Part shown: in pieces, positions 7,835-17,755 of the stretch
How the letters are laid out: each line of letters opens with the position of its first letter
Position numbering within the stretch: the stretch's first letter is position 1
Assembly (NCBI GenBank): GCA_049999725.1
Contig: JBNGIS010021677.1
Coordinates: forward strand, 1-24,990
From: Haplomitrium mnioides
Lineage: Eukaryota; Marchantiophyta; Haplomitriopsida; Calobryales
DNA length: 24,990 nt
Direction of reading: 5' to 3'
Translations under genes and position numbers: made by a program
The notes under the pieces: generated by a model
The model's database searches: none
What the model was told of the DNA's origin: nothing
The model's input: the letters and a program-made list of their open reading frames with translations, nothing else

Positions 7835-8960
7835 TCACAAATAATACCGCTTCACTCTTGATCCAATAACTCTTGTTTCTAACACTTCCCTTGTTAAAGT
7901 CTTTAACTCCAACGATCCATTCTCATAAATTTTTGAAACTACATAAGGTCCCATCCATCTTACATGGAGTTTCTCCGGGAACCAAAAATAACGACTGTCA
8001 TACAGAAGTACTAGATCCCCTTCAGAAATATTCACCTTTTTGAGCTTGTAATTATAGCCTTCTTTCCTCTTGTTTTGGACTTTTCTTGTTTCAGTTAGAG
8101 CTTGAACTCTTTCTTCCTCCAGCTTGACCAAGTCCATCATTCGCTTCAATAAACTCTCCTTATCTAGCATCCATTCTTCTTCAGCAACCTTAATTGACAT
8201 CACACCCCACTCCACTCATACTAAAGAATGAGTACCATAAACCAAATAGAATGGAGTTTGCTTTGTAGTAACTTTCTCCGCTGTTTTGTAAGCTCACAAA
8301 GCTGAGTACAGCTTCTTGTCCCAATCCGACAACTATACCGAACAAATCTTTATCAAAATCTTACACAACAATCCATTAACGCTTTCAGTATGTCCATTTG
8401 CTTTCGGGTTATAAGGCATTGTTTTCTTGTGTTTAATCATATAGGTGTCAGTAAGGCATTGAATCACCTCATTCAGAAAATGAGTTCCCCTATCACTGAT
8501 CAACTCTAAAGGACATCCAAATCTCATGATTATGTTCTCAAACAGGAAGTTAGCAACCTCCATTGCTCCATCTCTACGTGTAGCTTTTGCTTCCACCCAT
8601 TTGGTAGCATAATCTGTACACACTAATATATATCTATTCTTATAGTATTTGGACACTGGTGTAATAGGTCCTACAAAATCAATACCCCATTTCTCAAATG
8701 GAGCTAAAGGTAAAATAGGTGTAAGTGGCCAATGACTGCTTGTTGTTGGTTTCCCCACTCTTTGATATGGGTCACAACTCTAAATATAGCTTTTTACATC
8801 CTTGTACATCGTAGGCCACCAATACCCTGCCTCATAAATCTTTTCCACCGTGTTATACACGGCATAGTGTCCACCTACTTCATCATCGTGCAACGCAGCA
8901 ATCACCTTTTTAACTTCATCAGGACCTAAACAACGTCTCAAAATCTCATTAGGTCTTTTC
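7835..8960 (-). pseudogene. Integrase, element B
   Basis: From the N-terminus there is a zinc region with HDDEVGGH and then SCDPYQ, where the second Cys of the CXXC pair is Tyr. The core follows with Asp in GIDFVGP, Asp in SDRGTHF and Glu in HTESVN, so the DDE triad is complete. The C-terminal part (7835-8215) has a coiled-coil-like charged stretch, a GDLVLLYD block and RWMGPYVV, the GPY/F module. There is no chromodomain after it. Stops fall after KSYI near 8780, after KICSV near 8333 and near 8218. It inserts cDNA in intact relatives. Family assignment is secure; this copy is broken. Confidence 0.9.
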
Positions 8961-10430
8961 TTATACAACACTCCTTTATAGATTGTATACGGCGCCACCT
9001 TCTGGAAAAATATTGCCTCTTCTTCTTTATTCAAACTAGAAGGTAAAATAGAACTTTCTAAATATACCCAAATCTTTTTATACCAAGGGTTCTCCTCCCC
9101 TTCCTTCTCAATTGGGAACAAATTTTCATCTAGAAAATTATCATTCAGATCATCTATCTCAGCTAGTCCTGGAATTCTGGATAGGAAGTTTGCATTCTGA
9201 TGGGACTTTCCTAGTCTTACGTCCACTTCAAAATCAAATTCTTGGAGTAGCAACATCCATCTTGCTATCCTTCCAGAAAGATCAGGTTTATTCACTAAAT
9301 ATTTCAATGAATTATGATCCATATGAAACACAAATGGATACCCTAGCAGATAATGTCTGAATTTCCTGACTGAAAATATCAGTCCCAATGCTTCTCTCTC
9401 TATCACTGAATAATTCTTTTCAGGTGCAGTCAATTTCTGACTTGCATAATAAATTAGATGATCTTTCGTATCTTCATCCTTCTGACTTAATACATTGCCT
9501 ATTGCAAAGGCAGAGACATCCACATAGACATGGAACTTTCTATCCCAAACTGGAGGTTTTAGAATAAGAGTTGTACTAAGTTTCTCTTTTAACATCTCAA
9601 AAGCTTTCTGAGCCTCCTCTCCCCACTTAAATACAACATGTTTCTGCAACAAGTCGGTAAGTGGACAAACTATCCAAGAGTAGTTTTCTATGAATCTTCT
9701 ATAGTACCCTGTAGCTCCCAAAAATTCCCTCACTTTCGTTATTGTAGCAGGCCTCCTAACTTCCTTTATAATTTTCACTTTGTCCACATCTACTGCAATA
9801 CCATCATTGGAAACTCTATGCCCCAATAATAATCCTTCATTAATCGCAATAAAACTTTTCTCATGGTGTAGCCCCAACTGACCCCATCTACATCTCTTAA
9901 AAGTCTTTCTTAGACGACTAGGATGATCCTTCTTTGATCCGTACATACAAAAGTCATCCTGAAATATTTCTATGAATTCCGTTAGATAAGGTTTAAAAAT
10001 TTGTGTCATCGCTCTCTAAAAAGTGGATGGGCATTACATAGCCCAAAAGGCATTACATTATAAGCATACGTCCTCTAGTCTATAGTGAAGGTAGTTTTTG
10101 GTCTATCTTCAGGATGGATACTCACCTAGTTGTAACCAATAGTTTATCCAACTCTTCTTTAACTAACAAAGAGTATTTGGGGTTCAGGCGGCACTGTCTC
10201 TGTCTAACCGGTACAACACCCTCCTCCAGATAAATCCTATGCTCGCAAAGTTCCGCTGGTATTCCTTTTAAATCTTTGTATGACCAAGCAAACACATCCT
10301 ACAATTCTGCCAAAAGCGCTTTAAATAATTTTCTCTCTTCATCATCTAGTTAATCACATAGAAATAACACCTTTTCAGGATCTTTTGGACTTACTTGTAT
10401 TGCACTATATTGCTGTTCTCCTACCATATT
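8961..10430 (-). pseudogene. Reverse transcriptase and RNase H, element B
   Basis: The open piece to 10009 begins just after the MPFGLCNA block and carries the catalytic Asp pair in IFQDDFCMYGS (9953-9958), GHRVSNDGI and FLGATGYYRRFI. RNase H then shows its Asp in VYVDVSAFAIG, Glu in SVIEREALGL and Asp in FHMDHNSLKYL, all three kept. N-terminal to this (10015-10430) the frame is damaged. The sequence goes from EELDKLL directly to a GYN-stop-VSIHPED stretch at about 10129-10150. The RT blocks that carry the first catalytic Asp are missing there, so an internal deletion of about 80 codons is inferred. Confidence 0.9.
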
Positions 10431-10442
10431 ACGCCTCATAAC

Positions 10443-11168
10443 CTACTCCATAATCAGCTCAAGTACTTTCTCCCCTTCACCTGCAAATAATGCGAACATA
10501 TCCAAGTCGCCTTCTTTTCCATCACCGCATAAACTCCATTTCATAAATTGTTCATCAGCCCAACCAAATAAAGTAGGATTACATACAACCAAATCCTCAC
10601 AATACTCTTCCGCTAAATGAGCAATTGGCGTATCATCCTCTTGTAACCACAATTCTGGGTTCTGATCAGCTTCCTCATCAGACTCTAAAAAAGACCCGTA
10701 ATACTCTCCAGACTGCTCTGAGGTATACTCCTCTACTGTCTGAGTTTCTCCTTGATATGGAGGTTCTCCCCATGATAGTGTTGCCTTGGGTTTAGTTCCA
10801 AACCGGATCTCTCTTTTTCCCCAATCTTCTACTACATTGGCTTGATACATCCAAGGCTGTCCCAATAATACACGATGTGTCGACTTTGATTCAGGGTTTA
10901 TGACTGTGTAATCTAAAACAAACTCTCTCCCTCCAATCACAGTCTTAACTCCCCTCAACACTCCTTCAAGAATTAGTCTTCTCTGATCTGCCAATCTTAA
11001 GACTTGAGGTGTTTTATCCAGGTGACTGAATTCCAATGCTTCGATGATTTCCAGCACCATAATATTTTTCCCTAATCCACCATCGATTGGTACATTCGTT
11101 ACGTTACATCCTCTTATTTGGATTTCTACTTTTGGAACTCCATACTCTGGCACCTCCTCTTGAACAGT
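10443..11168 (-). pseudogene. Protease and acidic linker to RT, element B
   Basis: The 236-codon piece begins with PEYGVPKVEIQIRGCNVTN followed by an active-site-like VPIDGGLGKNIM (Asp codon 11082-11084), and later RVLLGQPWMYQANVVEDW, the hydrophobic-LG block near the end of retroviral-type proteases. The active site reads Asp-Gly-Gly rather than Asp-Thr/Ser-Gly; element C has the same DGG, so it is a family trait and not decay. After the protease comes an acidic linker of about 110 residues (EEYTSEQSGEYYGSF, ESDEEAD) before RT. A stop and frame break near 11160 separate it from the gag end. Confidence 0.8.
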
Positions 11169-13411
11169 TCATGTTGGCAAAAACAACACAAGAACTGACA
11201 CCTTAGGTAGTTTATACCTTCTATTCTTTGCGTTGGTCAGCATCCTTAGCTTTTTCCTTTGTGGTGTAGACATTCTGAGGATTTGTCCTACCGTCATATT
11301 AGCTGACATCCTATGTACATCCAAAGCCACATTATAATCAAAATTTAATTCATCAACTCTTACTCCTTCAAAAGGTAAGACAGATCCATCTTTCCTACGT
11401 GGATCTTTCCTCATTCTCTCTTCTTCCATTTCTCTCTGCTTTTCCAATCTATTTTCATGGTCCTTCTTTTCTTGAAGTTCTTTCTGCAACTCTTTAGAGA
11501 CCTCCTTTGAGATATCTTGAAAATACTTAAGATCATTCCTATTGTACTCAGGATCCTTCTTATCTTCTATTACTGGCTTAGGGTTCTCCCTAACTACTTC
11601 ACCCCCATTTTGTTTCTTCTTTTCCTTGCTCTTACTCATAGTTTTCACTATGAACAAGGGAATTTCTACTTCTGGTTCCTCTATTAGCATCCTCACTTCT
11701 GGTTCAAGTGCTAGTGGCTCTGCATACTTTACCATCATCTTTGTCACATGAGGGGCTTGACATTTTGCTTCTATGTGTCCGGATTTCTTACAATTCCCAC
11801 ACAACAGTGCATATCCCATTGGCCTCCTTGCATAAGAATAGGCATGAACATAATGATCCAGTGCTCCACAATTATAACACGTTGTAAACCTCCTACCAGC
11901 CTATACTGGTACTAATTGAGTTCTTGGTGCCGCCGCTAGCACCATCATCAACTGAATTGCTAGAACATATGACGTTCTTGGCACTTGTTGATACTGAACC
12001 CTCTCCATTCGTCTTTCTCCACCCTGGCCTAGTGCATACGCAGGGTACTGCACTAACCTAGGATCCATCATCTGGGTTCTTCTTCAACCCAATACGGTGC
12101 TTGTACATACATCATAGTAGGTGGAGGATACTTACATTCTTGTTCCATGTGACCCTCTCTCTTACATCGAGTACACCAAACATTGCTTCTGAAAGGAGTT
12201 GTTGACCTTCTTTTTCTAGAGCTGGTAGCTTGTTTAATCACCATCTGCTCTATTTTCTTCGTCAACTCGTTCATGTCCTTCTTACCCAATCTATACTCTC
12301 CTTTCTTTGATCTTGATTTCTTCCTTTCGTCCTCTGAGTTTGAAGAAGATGACGATTCCTCCTCTTCAAATGAACTTGATTCCTCTTCTGAATCTGAACT
12401 AGTTCTTTCTTGCACTTTCTTGGACTTCTTATTTTTCTTTTTCTTATTCTTCTTTTTCTTTTTCTTGCTTTCCTCTTTGCCGCTACTGGACTGAGAATCT
12501 TTCAACTTCTCCCCCAGTTCTGCAGTCTCATACGTCTCCAAGGCTCTAATGGCTTCCTTCCGAGTAGTAGCCCTTGATTGTCGTACATAACGTCCTTCCT
12601 TCTTTGACAAGCCCTTCAGATACCACTCCAAGTCCACCATAGGACTATTCACAATGCCCAGCTTCTGCTGCATTGTCTTGAATCTTTGAGAGTAGTTCCT
12701 CACTACTTCCTTTTTCTTTTTCTTGATCGATGTCGGCTTGGTCAAAAACCTCATTGAACACGTTGCCCCTCTAAATTGTCACAAGGGTTGTCCTCAAATC
12801 TGCCCATGTACCAAAAACTGCTCCCATATTGTCATACCATTCTCTTGCCTAACCGGAAAACAGAGCATCCACCAGTCCTAAACGATCTGCATTAAATCTT
12901 CCTGATTAACCCTACTAATGCTGTCAAACCTTTGTACCCATGTATCCACATCGTCTTTGGATCTCCTTTTTAAGATATGGTATTTCAGCTTCGTTCGATA
13001 ACCCCCTACAGGAACTTGTTGTGCCATAGCTGATACTGAAGAAAACAGAGTCACAGGTGTCACCCTTGTTCTCAAAACAACGCTAGGTTGTGAAGCCCCA
13101 CTACCCTTAATACTAGTAGGTGTGGCTGAATTCCTAGAAGAAGAAGAAGAAGTAGAAGTAGAAGAAGGTAGATTTAACTTTGGGAATTATGTTAACCCAA
13201 TAATGCCTCTAGGAGCAGAAATATCTGTCCACTGAAACTGAGCTAATGGCGACTGAGGCCCTGAAGGTTGAGCTCCTCCATCTGTAGGTTCCTTTCTACT
13301 ACCTACAACTTTCACTTCTTTAGACTTCAATTTAGACTTATCTCGTCTCTCCAATCTTTCTTCTCTCTCTTTTCTTTATCTCTCTGTGTCCTCTTCTGAG
13401 ACTTCACGCAT
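11169..13411 (-). pseudogene. gag with charged low-complexity region and three zinc knuckles, element B
   Basis: The start chosen is the ATG at 13409-13411 (MREVSEED), as in element C; a TAA follows within 12 codons where C has CAA. Next are a Ser-rich tract, the retrotransposon-gag core (13075-12600, with DDVDTWVQRF and NYSQRFKTMQQKLG), and a Lys-rich, acidic Ser-rich segment (12500-12300). Three CCHC units follow: 12134-12175 (CTRC...H...C), 11838-11879 (CYNC...H, last Cys now Tyr) and 11760-11801 (CGNC...H...C). After them comes a long Lys/Glu helix-like stretch (ELQKELQEKKD) before protease. Stops and frame breaks occur near 12870, 12755, 12065 and 11900. Gag would package RNA into particles. 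Confidence 0.85.
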
Positions 13412-13520
13412 TCACATCTTCCTTGCTAACTCTCACAAAGAAATTGCTTCTTCTCTGTATTTCTACCCCATAGAATAGAAAAATACAAAACATCAAAAAA
13501 ACAACTTCCACAACAGAATG
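13412..13520 (-). other. gag-proximal leader of element B
   Basis: This lies directly upstream of the gag start on the minus strand. It is supported by a copy in element C at 20694-20786, where the same sequence ends at a rearrangement joint. Beyond about 13503 no second copy exists in the window, so the true extent of the leader is unknown. Confidence 0.6.
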
Positions 13521-15161
13521 TTTAGAACAGAATTTAATAGTGGCGAGTAAAACAGGTTCCCAACATTACTGATGATACTATACAACCTTTCAAGAGCAAA
13601 CACTAGAAATTAGATCCCTAGCAACAGTGCTAAGAAACCACATGTCATAGCACAGCAGTGGCACTCCAACCCCAAAAAGACCAACCCGAGTTCAAACCAC
13701 GCAATATCTTTATATAAATCATCTCTTAATTCACTTTTACCAACTTTCTAGATTCTTTAAAGAGTTCTGAAACTGCACTCTATCAGTTCAGAGATGGATC
13801 TCTCTCCACTCTAGGTCTGACCATCCTTTTCTCCATAAAACCAAACACACAAACCACTTCTACTACTCAATATAATAGAACAAAAACCAAGAATTACTCA
13901 AAACTGTATGACTGACACTCCTAAGATAAGAAAGCTGTTGCACAGGCTGATTTTGAACTTGAGCTGTATCAGAGAAGTTCCCAAGCAACCAGTTACCCAA
14001 CTTGCTTGAAACTCTCAAACAAAACTCTAGTGCCTACCTTCATTACTTCACCTCACTTCCCTCAAACTAGATACGCAACCCACTCCAACCCAATATATCC
14101 TAGAGCTTGATGCTGAGAACTCAGCTATGGAACCACCCTCTTGATCTCACATCCACTTGTTGTTCTTCCAACCACCCACTACTCTGTTTATTTGTGAAAT
14201 GCCCACCTATTCCCTAGGCACACACAAATTTGAGCACTCCTTGCTCTACTGCAACCCACCAACTAGATCCACTAGCTGGAGAATCACAGAAGGTTCTCTC
14301 TTTAATATTTTAACATACTAAGAACTGAACTGAACTTAAAGCAGAATTGATTTTCTACTGAACCTCCCACAAATCACAATCTGGAACTCAAAACTCAGAC
14401 CCACCAGCAGAACACACTCAAGTACCCCCTGACATGCACTTCTCTAATGCAATCTGACTGACTTCTTCAATTGCAAACCTGCAAAACATCCACCAACCAA
14501 ATCTAGCTCCAAATCCTTACTCTTTCATCAAGCTGCTCCTTATAAATCTACAATCACCAACCATAAGCAGGGGAACCTTACAGACAAGAATCTCACAAAT
14601 TTTACTTGAAGCACACATGTACGATGAGACAACCAGCAGAACAGGAACTCGCCAATAGGCTTGTACCTCCTGTCCTGCTCAACTGACAATAACAATCACA
14701 CTAATTCCAAACCAATCTAACTTACTTCTCTACGCGCTAACTTTCCCTCACTAAGTTTCCAATAAGAACTAACAACTCACAGTGTGTTCTTAAGCTAAAC
14801 AACATGCTTTCACTAACTTAAACTAACTTTGCTCGCCATAAGAACTAATTACTAGCAATTGTTCTTATGATCATTTTTGAACTTTCACTAACTCCTCACT
14901 TCATCTTCCTTTTAATTTCAAACTTTTCGACTTCCTCAAGTAGTTGTTTCAACTTTTCAAACTTTCAAACTTTCGATTTGTCTTCCACACTGAAACCACA
15001 ATAAATCACCAATTCGCTATTCAAACTTCTCTCCTCGCTCACCTTTTCGCAACAATCCTTATCACAAAAACACCAACAAGTGGTCGTTTCATCAATCACC
15101 GCTTCGCTTAGTTGCTATTTCGCCAATCACTAGCCCATCGAACACCTCAGAACATAACCTT
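13521..15161. other. A/C-rich unassigned sequence, no gene
   Basis: The plus strand is poor in G and rich in A and C, with no open frame of note. It may be the far leader or 5' LTR of element B, but I found no similarity to 6685-7796 and no primer binding site. Short repeats such as ACTTTCAAACTTTC near 14960 are present. I see nothing else in it. Confidence 0.4.
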
Positions 15162-15330
15162 CTTAACCAAGGATCCCCACTTCAGAATCCCATACCGAAC
15201 CAACTTACCCAAGGACTCCACTTTGGATCCCTACACGGACATTTCTTGGAACACCTTTAATCAAGGTATCCTACATCAGAAGACGGATCAGAACCCCCTT
15301 AACTAGGGATCCTTACAACGGAAGGCGCGG
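15162..15330. repeat. Four diverged copies of a 42-51-bp repeat
   Basis: Copies start at 15162, 15204, 15255 and 15298 with CTTAACC, CTTACCC, CTTTAATC and CTTAACTA, each followed by a variant of AGGATCC. Spacings are 42, 51 and 43 bp. The same CTTAAC-GGGATCC core recurs in the pairs at 16240 and 16621, so this belongs to a dispersed repeat family of the GC-rich block. Confidence 0.55.
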
Positions 15331-15705
15331 TTTCGATGCCTTCTTCGGACCACGGACCCTTCTCGGAACTTCTTCCGCTCGCTTTTGTCGGCTGTATGTG
15401 TTTGTGTTTTTTTCTTTTTTTTTGTGATTACTAGCCTTCCAGCCGTGTAAATTCTCTCAGTTTGCATTAGTCATTTGTTTCCCTTTGTATTTTATTGCTT
15501 TAGTGTTGTCATGTCAATCTTGCACCTCTCTCCTCTTCCCTCTTTCCCTTCTCTTCATTTCTTTTCTGCTTTCCCCAATAAATATCATGGATCTTGCAAT
15601 GCAAGAGGGAGCCTTGTGGAATTCATATGAGTCAGGGAAGAAGGCTAGCAAGGGGATCAAAGGAACTTGCAGCAATTCATGACAGAGGCAGGACTGACAA
15701 GGGTG
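15331..15705. other. Pyrimidine-rich spacer, no gene
   Basis: It contains a T-rich run near 15408-15423 and a CT-rich stretch at 15520-15575. Short open frames here have no motif and overlap on both strands. No function is assigned. Confidence 0.4.
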
Positions 15706-15822
15706 AGTAGAGGATTCAAGGAGAGGTGAGAGGGAGATCATCAGAAGGGAGCAGTAGAGGATTCAAGGAGAGGTGAGAGGGAGATCATGAGAAGGGAGCA
15801 GTAGAGGATTCAAGGAGAGGAG
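15706..15822. repeat. 47-bp tandem repeat, 2.5 copies
   Basis: Units begin at 15706, 15753 and 15800, each with AGTAGAGGATTCAAGGAGAG. The first two are nearly identical over 47 bp; the third breaks off near 15822. This is a purine-rich minisatellite. Near identity suggests recent slippage compared with the decayed elements around it. Confidence 0.85.
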
Positions 15823-16239
15823 GGCAGAGGTCAAAGGACCCAACCACCAACATGGAGGAAGTCATGGAGAAGGGAGCCAACATCACTCAAAGGGGAATCA
15901 CGTGAGGGGGATGTCACAAGAAGAGCTATGGGAGATGAAGGCGAGGTGGAGCACATTCCAATGCATGCAAATGGCCATCACACGACTGGATCGGAGGTCG
16001 CAGCACTGCGAGAACTTACTCAGTGGCAACAAACGACAAACAAATGAACATGCAGCAGGCGAAGACATGTAAAGAGGAGGCAGTCGGATGAACTCAAGGA
16101 AGATCAGGCCCCGCGATGAGTTGCCCATGAGAGAAGGGAAGGAGGCGCTCTATAATCGGAAGCAAGATAATGCAATCAGACCAGAGGAGGGCGATCGAGG
16201 CGAAGAATCAACATGAAGGAAGAGGTCCGAGGAGTTTGA
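15823..16239. other. Purine-rich sequence, no gene
   Basis: GA-rich on the plus strand, with no credible open frame and no repeat noticed. Nothing further can be said. Confidence 0.35.
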
Positions 16240-16329
16240 TGGGGTCCAGCCTCCGTACATGGGGATCCCCAGTTAACTGGGTTCCGATCAGCCTCCCTAC
16301 GTGGGGTGCCCACTTAACAGGGATCCGCT
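16240..16329. repeat. 42-bp repeat dimer, copy 1
   Basis: Two half-units start at 16247 and 16289 (CAGCCTCC...), 42 bp apart, each ending in a TTAAC-GGG core. The whole 90 bp aligns without gaps to 16621-16710 with about 17 mismatches by eye. Confidence 0.7.
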
Positions 16330-16620
16330 AAGCGGGGTCGCACGAGTCCGAAGAGGGCGTAATAGGGATATGCAAAGCAGCGACTAACAAAGAGGTGACT
16401 TGTCACTATTTCAGCTGCATGGAGGATTCCTTAAGGCAACTACGAGGCTAAATGGGAAGGGCAAAGCGGCAATTGATCATAGTTTTGGATCTAAAGGACT
16501 CCGTGCGGAGCTACGGAAACGTGGTAGCTCCAACGCACTTCACGGGATTCGGGGACATGTGGCAGTCCTCGGGTGTCCGCGGAACCTCAGCGGAAACTTG
16601 GTGGGTCCCGCAAAGCTTAA

Positions 16621-16710
16621 TGGGGTTCAGCCTCCCTAAGTGGGGTGCCCCAATTAAGTGGGTTCCGATTAGCCTCCCTAAGTGGAGAACCCACTTAACG
16701 GGGATTCGAC
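16621..16710. repeat. 42-bp repeat dimer, copy 2
   Basis: Half-units start at 16628 and 16670, again 42 bp apart, in the same orientation and 381 bp from copy 1. It is the same family as the row at 15162-15330. The short overlapping open frames here on both strands are not supported as genes. Confidence 0.7.
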
Positions 16711-16900
16711 GGGAAGCACAAACAAAGACCAAGGAATGAAAGGCGAAATGATGATCTATCGCTGATCTGACGAAGCGGGGGAAAAGTTTGACAGAGTAAG
16801 ATCTGAAAGTTCAACAGGAGTCTGTGGCGAGCATTGTTTTTATCACAAGGGAATTCCGAATCCGTGATATATCGAAGGTTTGACCAGACGAAGAGCAGGG

Positions 16901-17049
16901 GTGCCAAAAAGGTGATCAAATGACGATCCGACTAGAATAAGATCAAGGAACGGCGGAATGGGGATAAATCATGGATCCGTCTTGAACAAGATCAAAGAGT
17001 ACCAAAAAGGTGATTGAGCGACGATCCGGCCAGAAGAAGAAGCAAGGGA
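16901..17049. repeat. Diverged direct repeat, 98-bp period
   Basis: GTGCCAAAAAGGTGAT at 16901 and GTACCAAAAAGGTGAT at 16999 start two related stretches of about 50 bp that share ACGATCCG and an AGAA-rich end. They are interspersed with unrelated sequence. Confidence 0.5.
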
Positions 17050-17276
17050 CCAGCAGCCGAAAGGGTAGCCTATCACAATTTCGGCGTTGGCGAGGACAAA
17101 AGTTGGACTAAGCAACACTGAAAGTTCGAAAAGGATTAGTAGAGAGCCCGCCATAGTTCTTATATCAAGCAAAGGTAAAACATAAGCGAAGGGAGCCTTA
17201 GTTCTTACTGCGAGCGGGTGCTAAAACGTCGAAAAGAGGTACCGTTCTTACTCGACGAGGTACATGTTCTGTGGAT

Positions 17277-17520
17277 GATGTGGCATCCGCGGAAGAGGAG
17301 TCAGCGCGGGTCAACCGTAGAATCCGGTCAAGGCGTCGGTCTGCCCACCCCTTTGCGGGGCGGCGTTGGACGACGTAGTGGCACATGATGTGGCGATCAG
17401 AGGTGGTCCGAGGGATCCTCAGGGTCAGCACGGGTCAACTTTGGATTCCAGTCAAAAGCGTCCGTCCGCCTACCCCTTTGCGTAGCGGCGTCGGACGGCG
17501 CAGCTACGGATGACGTGGCG
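17277..17520. repeat. Diverged tandem repeat of about 110-125 bp
   Basis: Two units start with GATGTGGC at 17277 and 17387, and a third begins as GATGACGTGGC at about 17509. Inside the units, AGC-CGGGTCAAC (17301 and 17425) and ACCCCTTTGCG (17347 and 17472) recur 124-125 bp apart. The block is GC- and CpG-rich. Confidence 0.6.
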
Positions 17521-17524
17521 AGAA

Positions 17525-17755
17525 GGACACGTGGCAACCTGTGGGATTCTGAGGAGCGACGGTGAGGTTCCGAAGAGCGACGGCGAGCTTTCGAGGAGCA
17601 ACAACGAGGTTCTGAAGGGGTTTGCGGACACATGGCGACCTGTGGGATTTTGAGGAGCGACGGTGAGGTTCCGAAGAGCGACGGCGAGCCTTCAAGGAGC
17701 AATGGCAGGGTTCCAAAGGGGTTTGCGGACACATGGCAACCTGTGGGGGTCCGCG
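17525..17755. repeat. 101-bp tandem repeat, 2.3 copies
   Basis: Units start at 17525, 17626 and 17727, exactly 101 bp apart, with GGACACGTGGCAACC, GGACACATGGCGACC and GGACACATGGCAACC. The body is rich in GAGCGACGG words. The first unit has a perfect G-box core. Open frames on both strands here (up to 187 codons on the minus strand) result from the lack of AT-rich stop codons, and 101 is not a multiple of three, so they are not called as genes. Confidence 0.85.

Larger units (their letters stand above)
6685..13520 (-). mobile_element. Element B: degenerate Ty3/gypsy element without chromodomain
   Basis: On the minus strand the order is leader, gag with three zinc knuckles, protease, RT, RNase H, integrase, polypurine tract and an LTR-like 3' part cut off by element A at 6684/6685. 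Sequence blocks such as AYNVMPFGLCNA and RIARWMLLLQEFDFEV, and the lack of a chromodomain, set it apart from element A. The integrase tail resembles non-chromovirus plant lineages of the Tat/Athila kind, but I cannot fix the clade without a tree. No matching 5' LTR or PBS was found between 13520 and 19758. Stops, an RT deletion and loss of an integrase zinc-site Cys make this copy non-autonomous. Confidence 0.88.

Noticed and set aside
12183-12494. 103-codon plus-strand frame rich in Leu, Phe, Ser and Asp
   Set aside because: It is the antisense of the Lys/Ser/Glu-rich part of the B gag; the same shadow appears opposite the C gag at 22131-22427.
13521-15161. 5' LTR of element B
   Set aside because: Expected by position, but no similarity to 6685-7796 and no tRNA-complementary PBS could be found by eye.
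15706-17755. Short tandem repeats as a possible CRISPR array
   Set aside because: Units are contiguous, diverged and lack unique spacers of constant length; the genome context is a plant nucleus.
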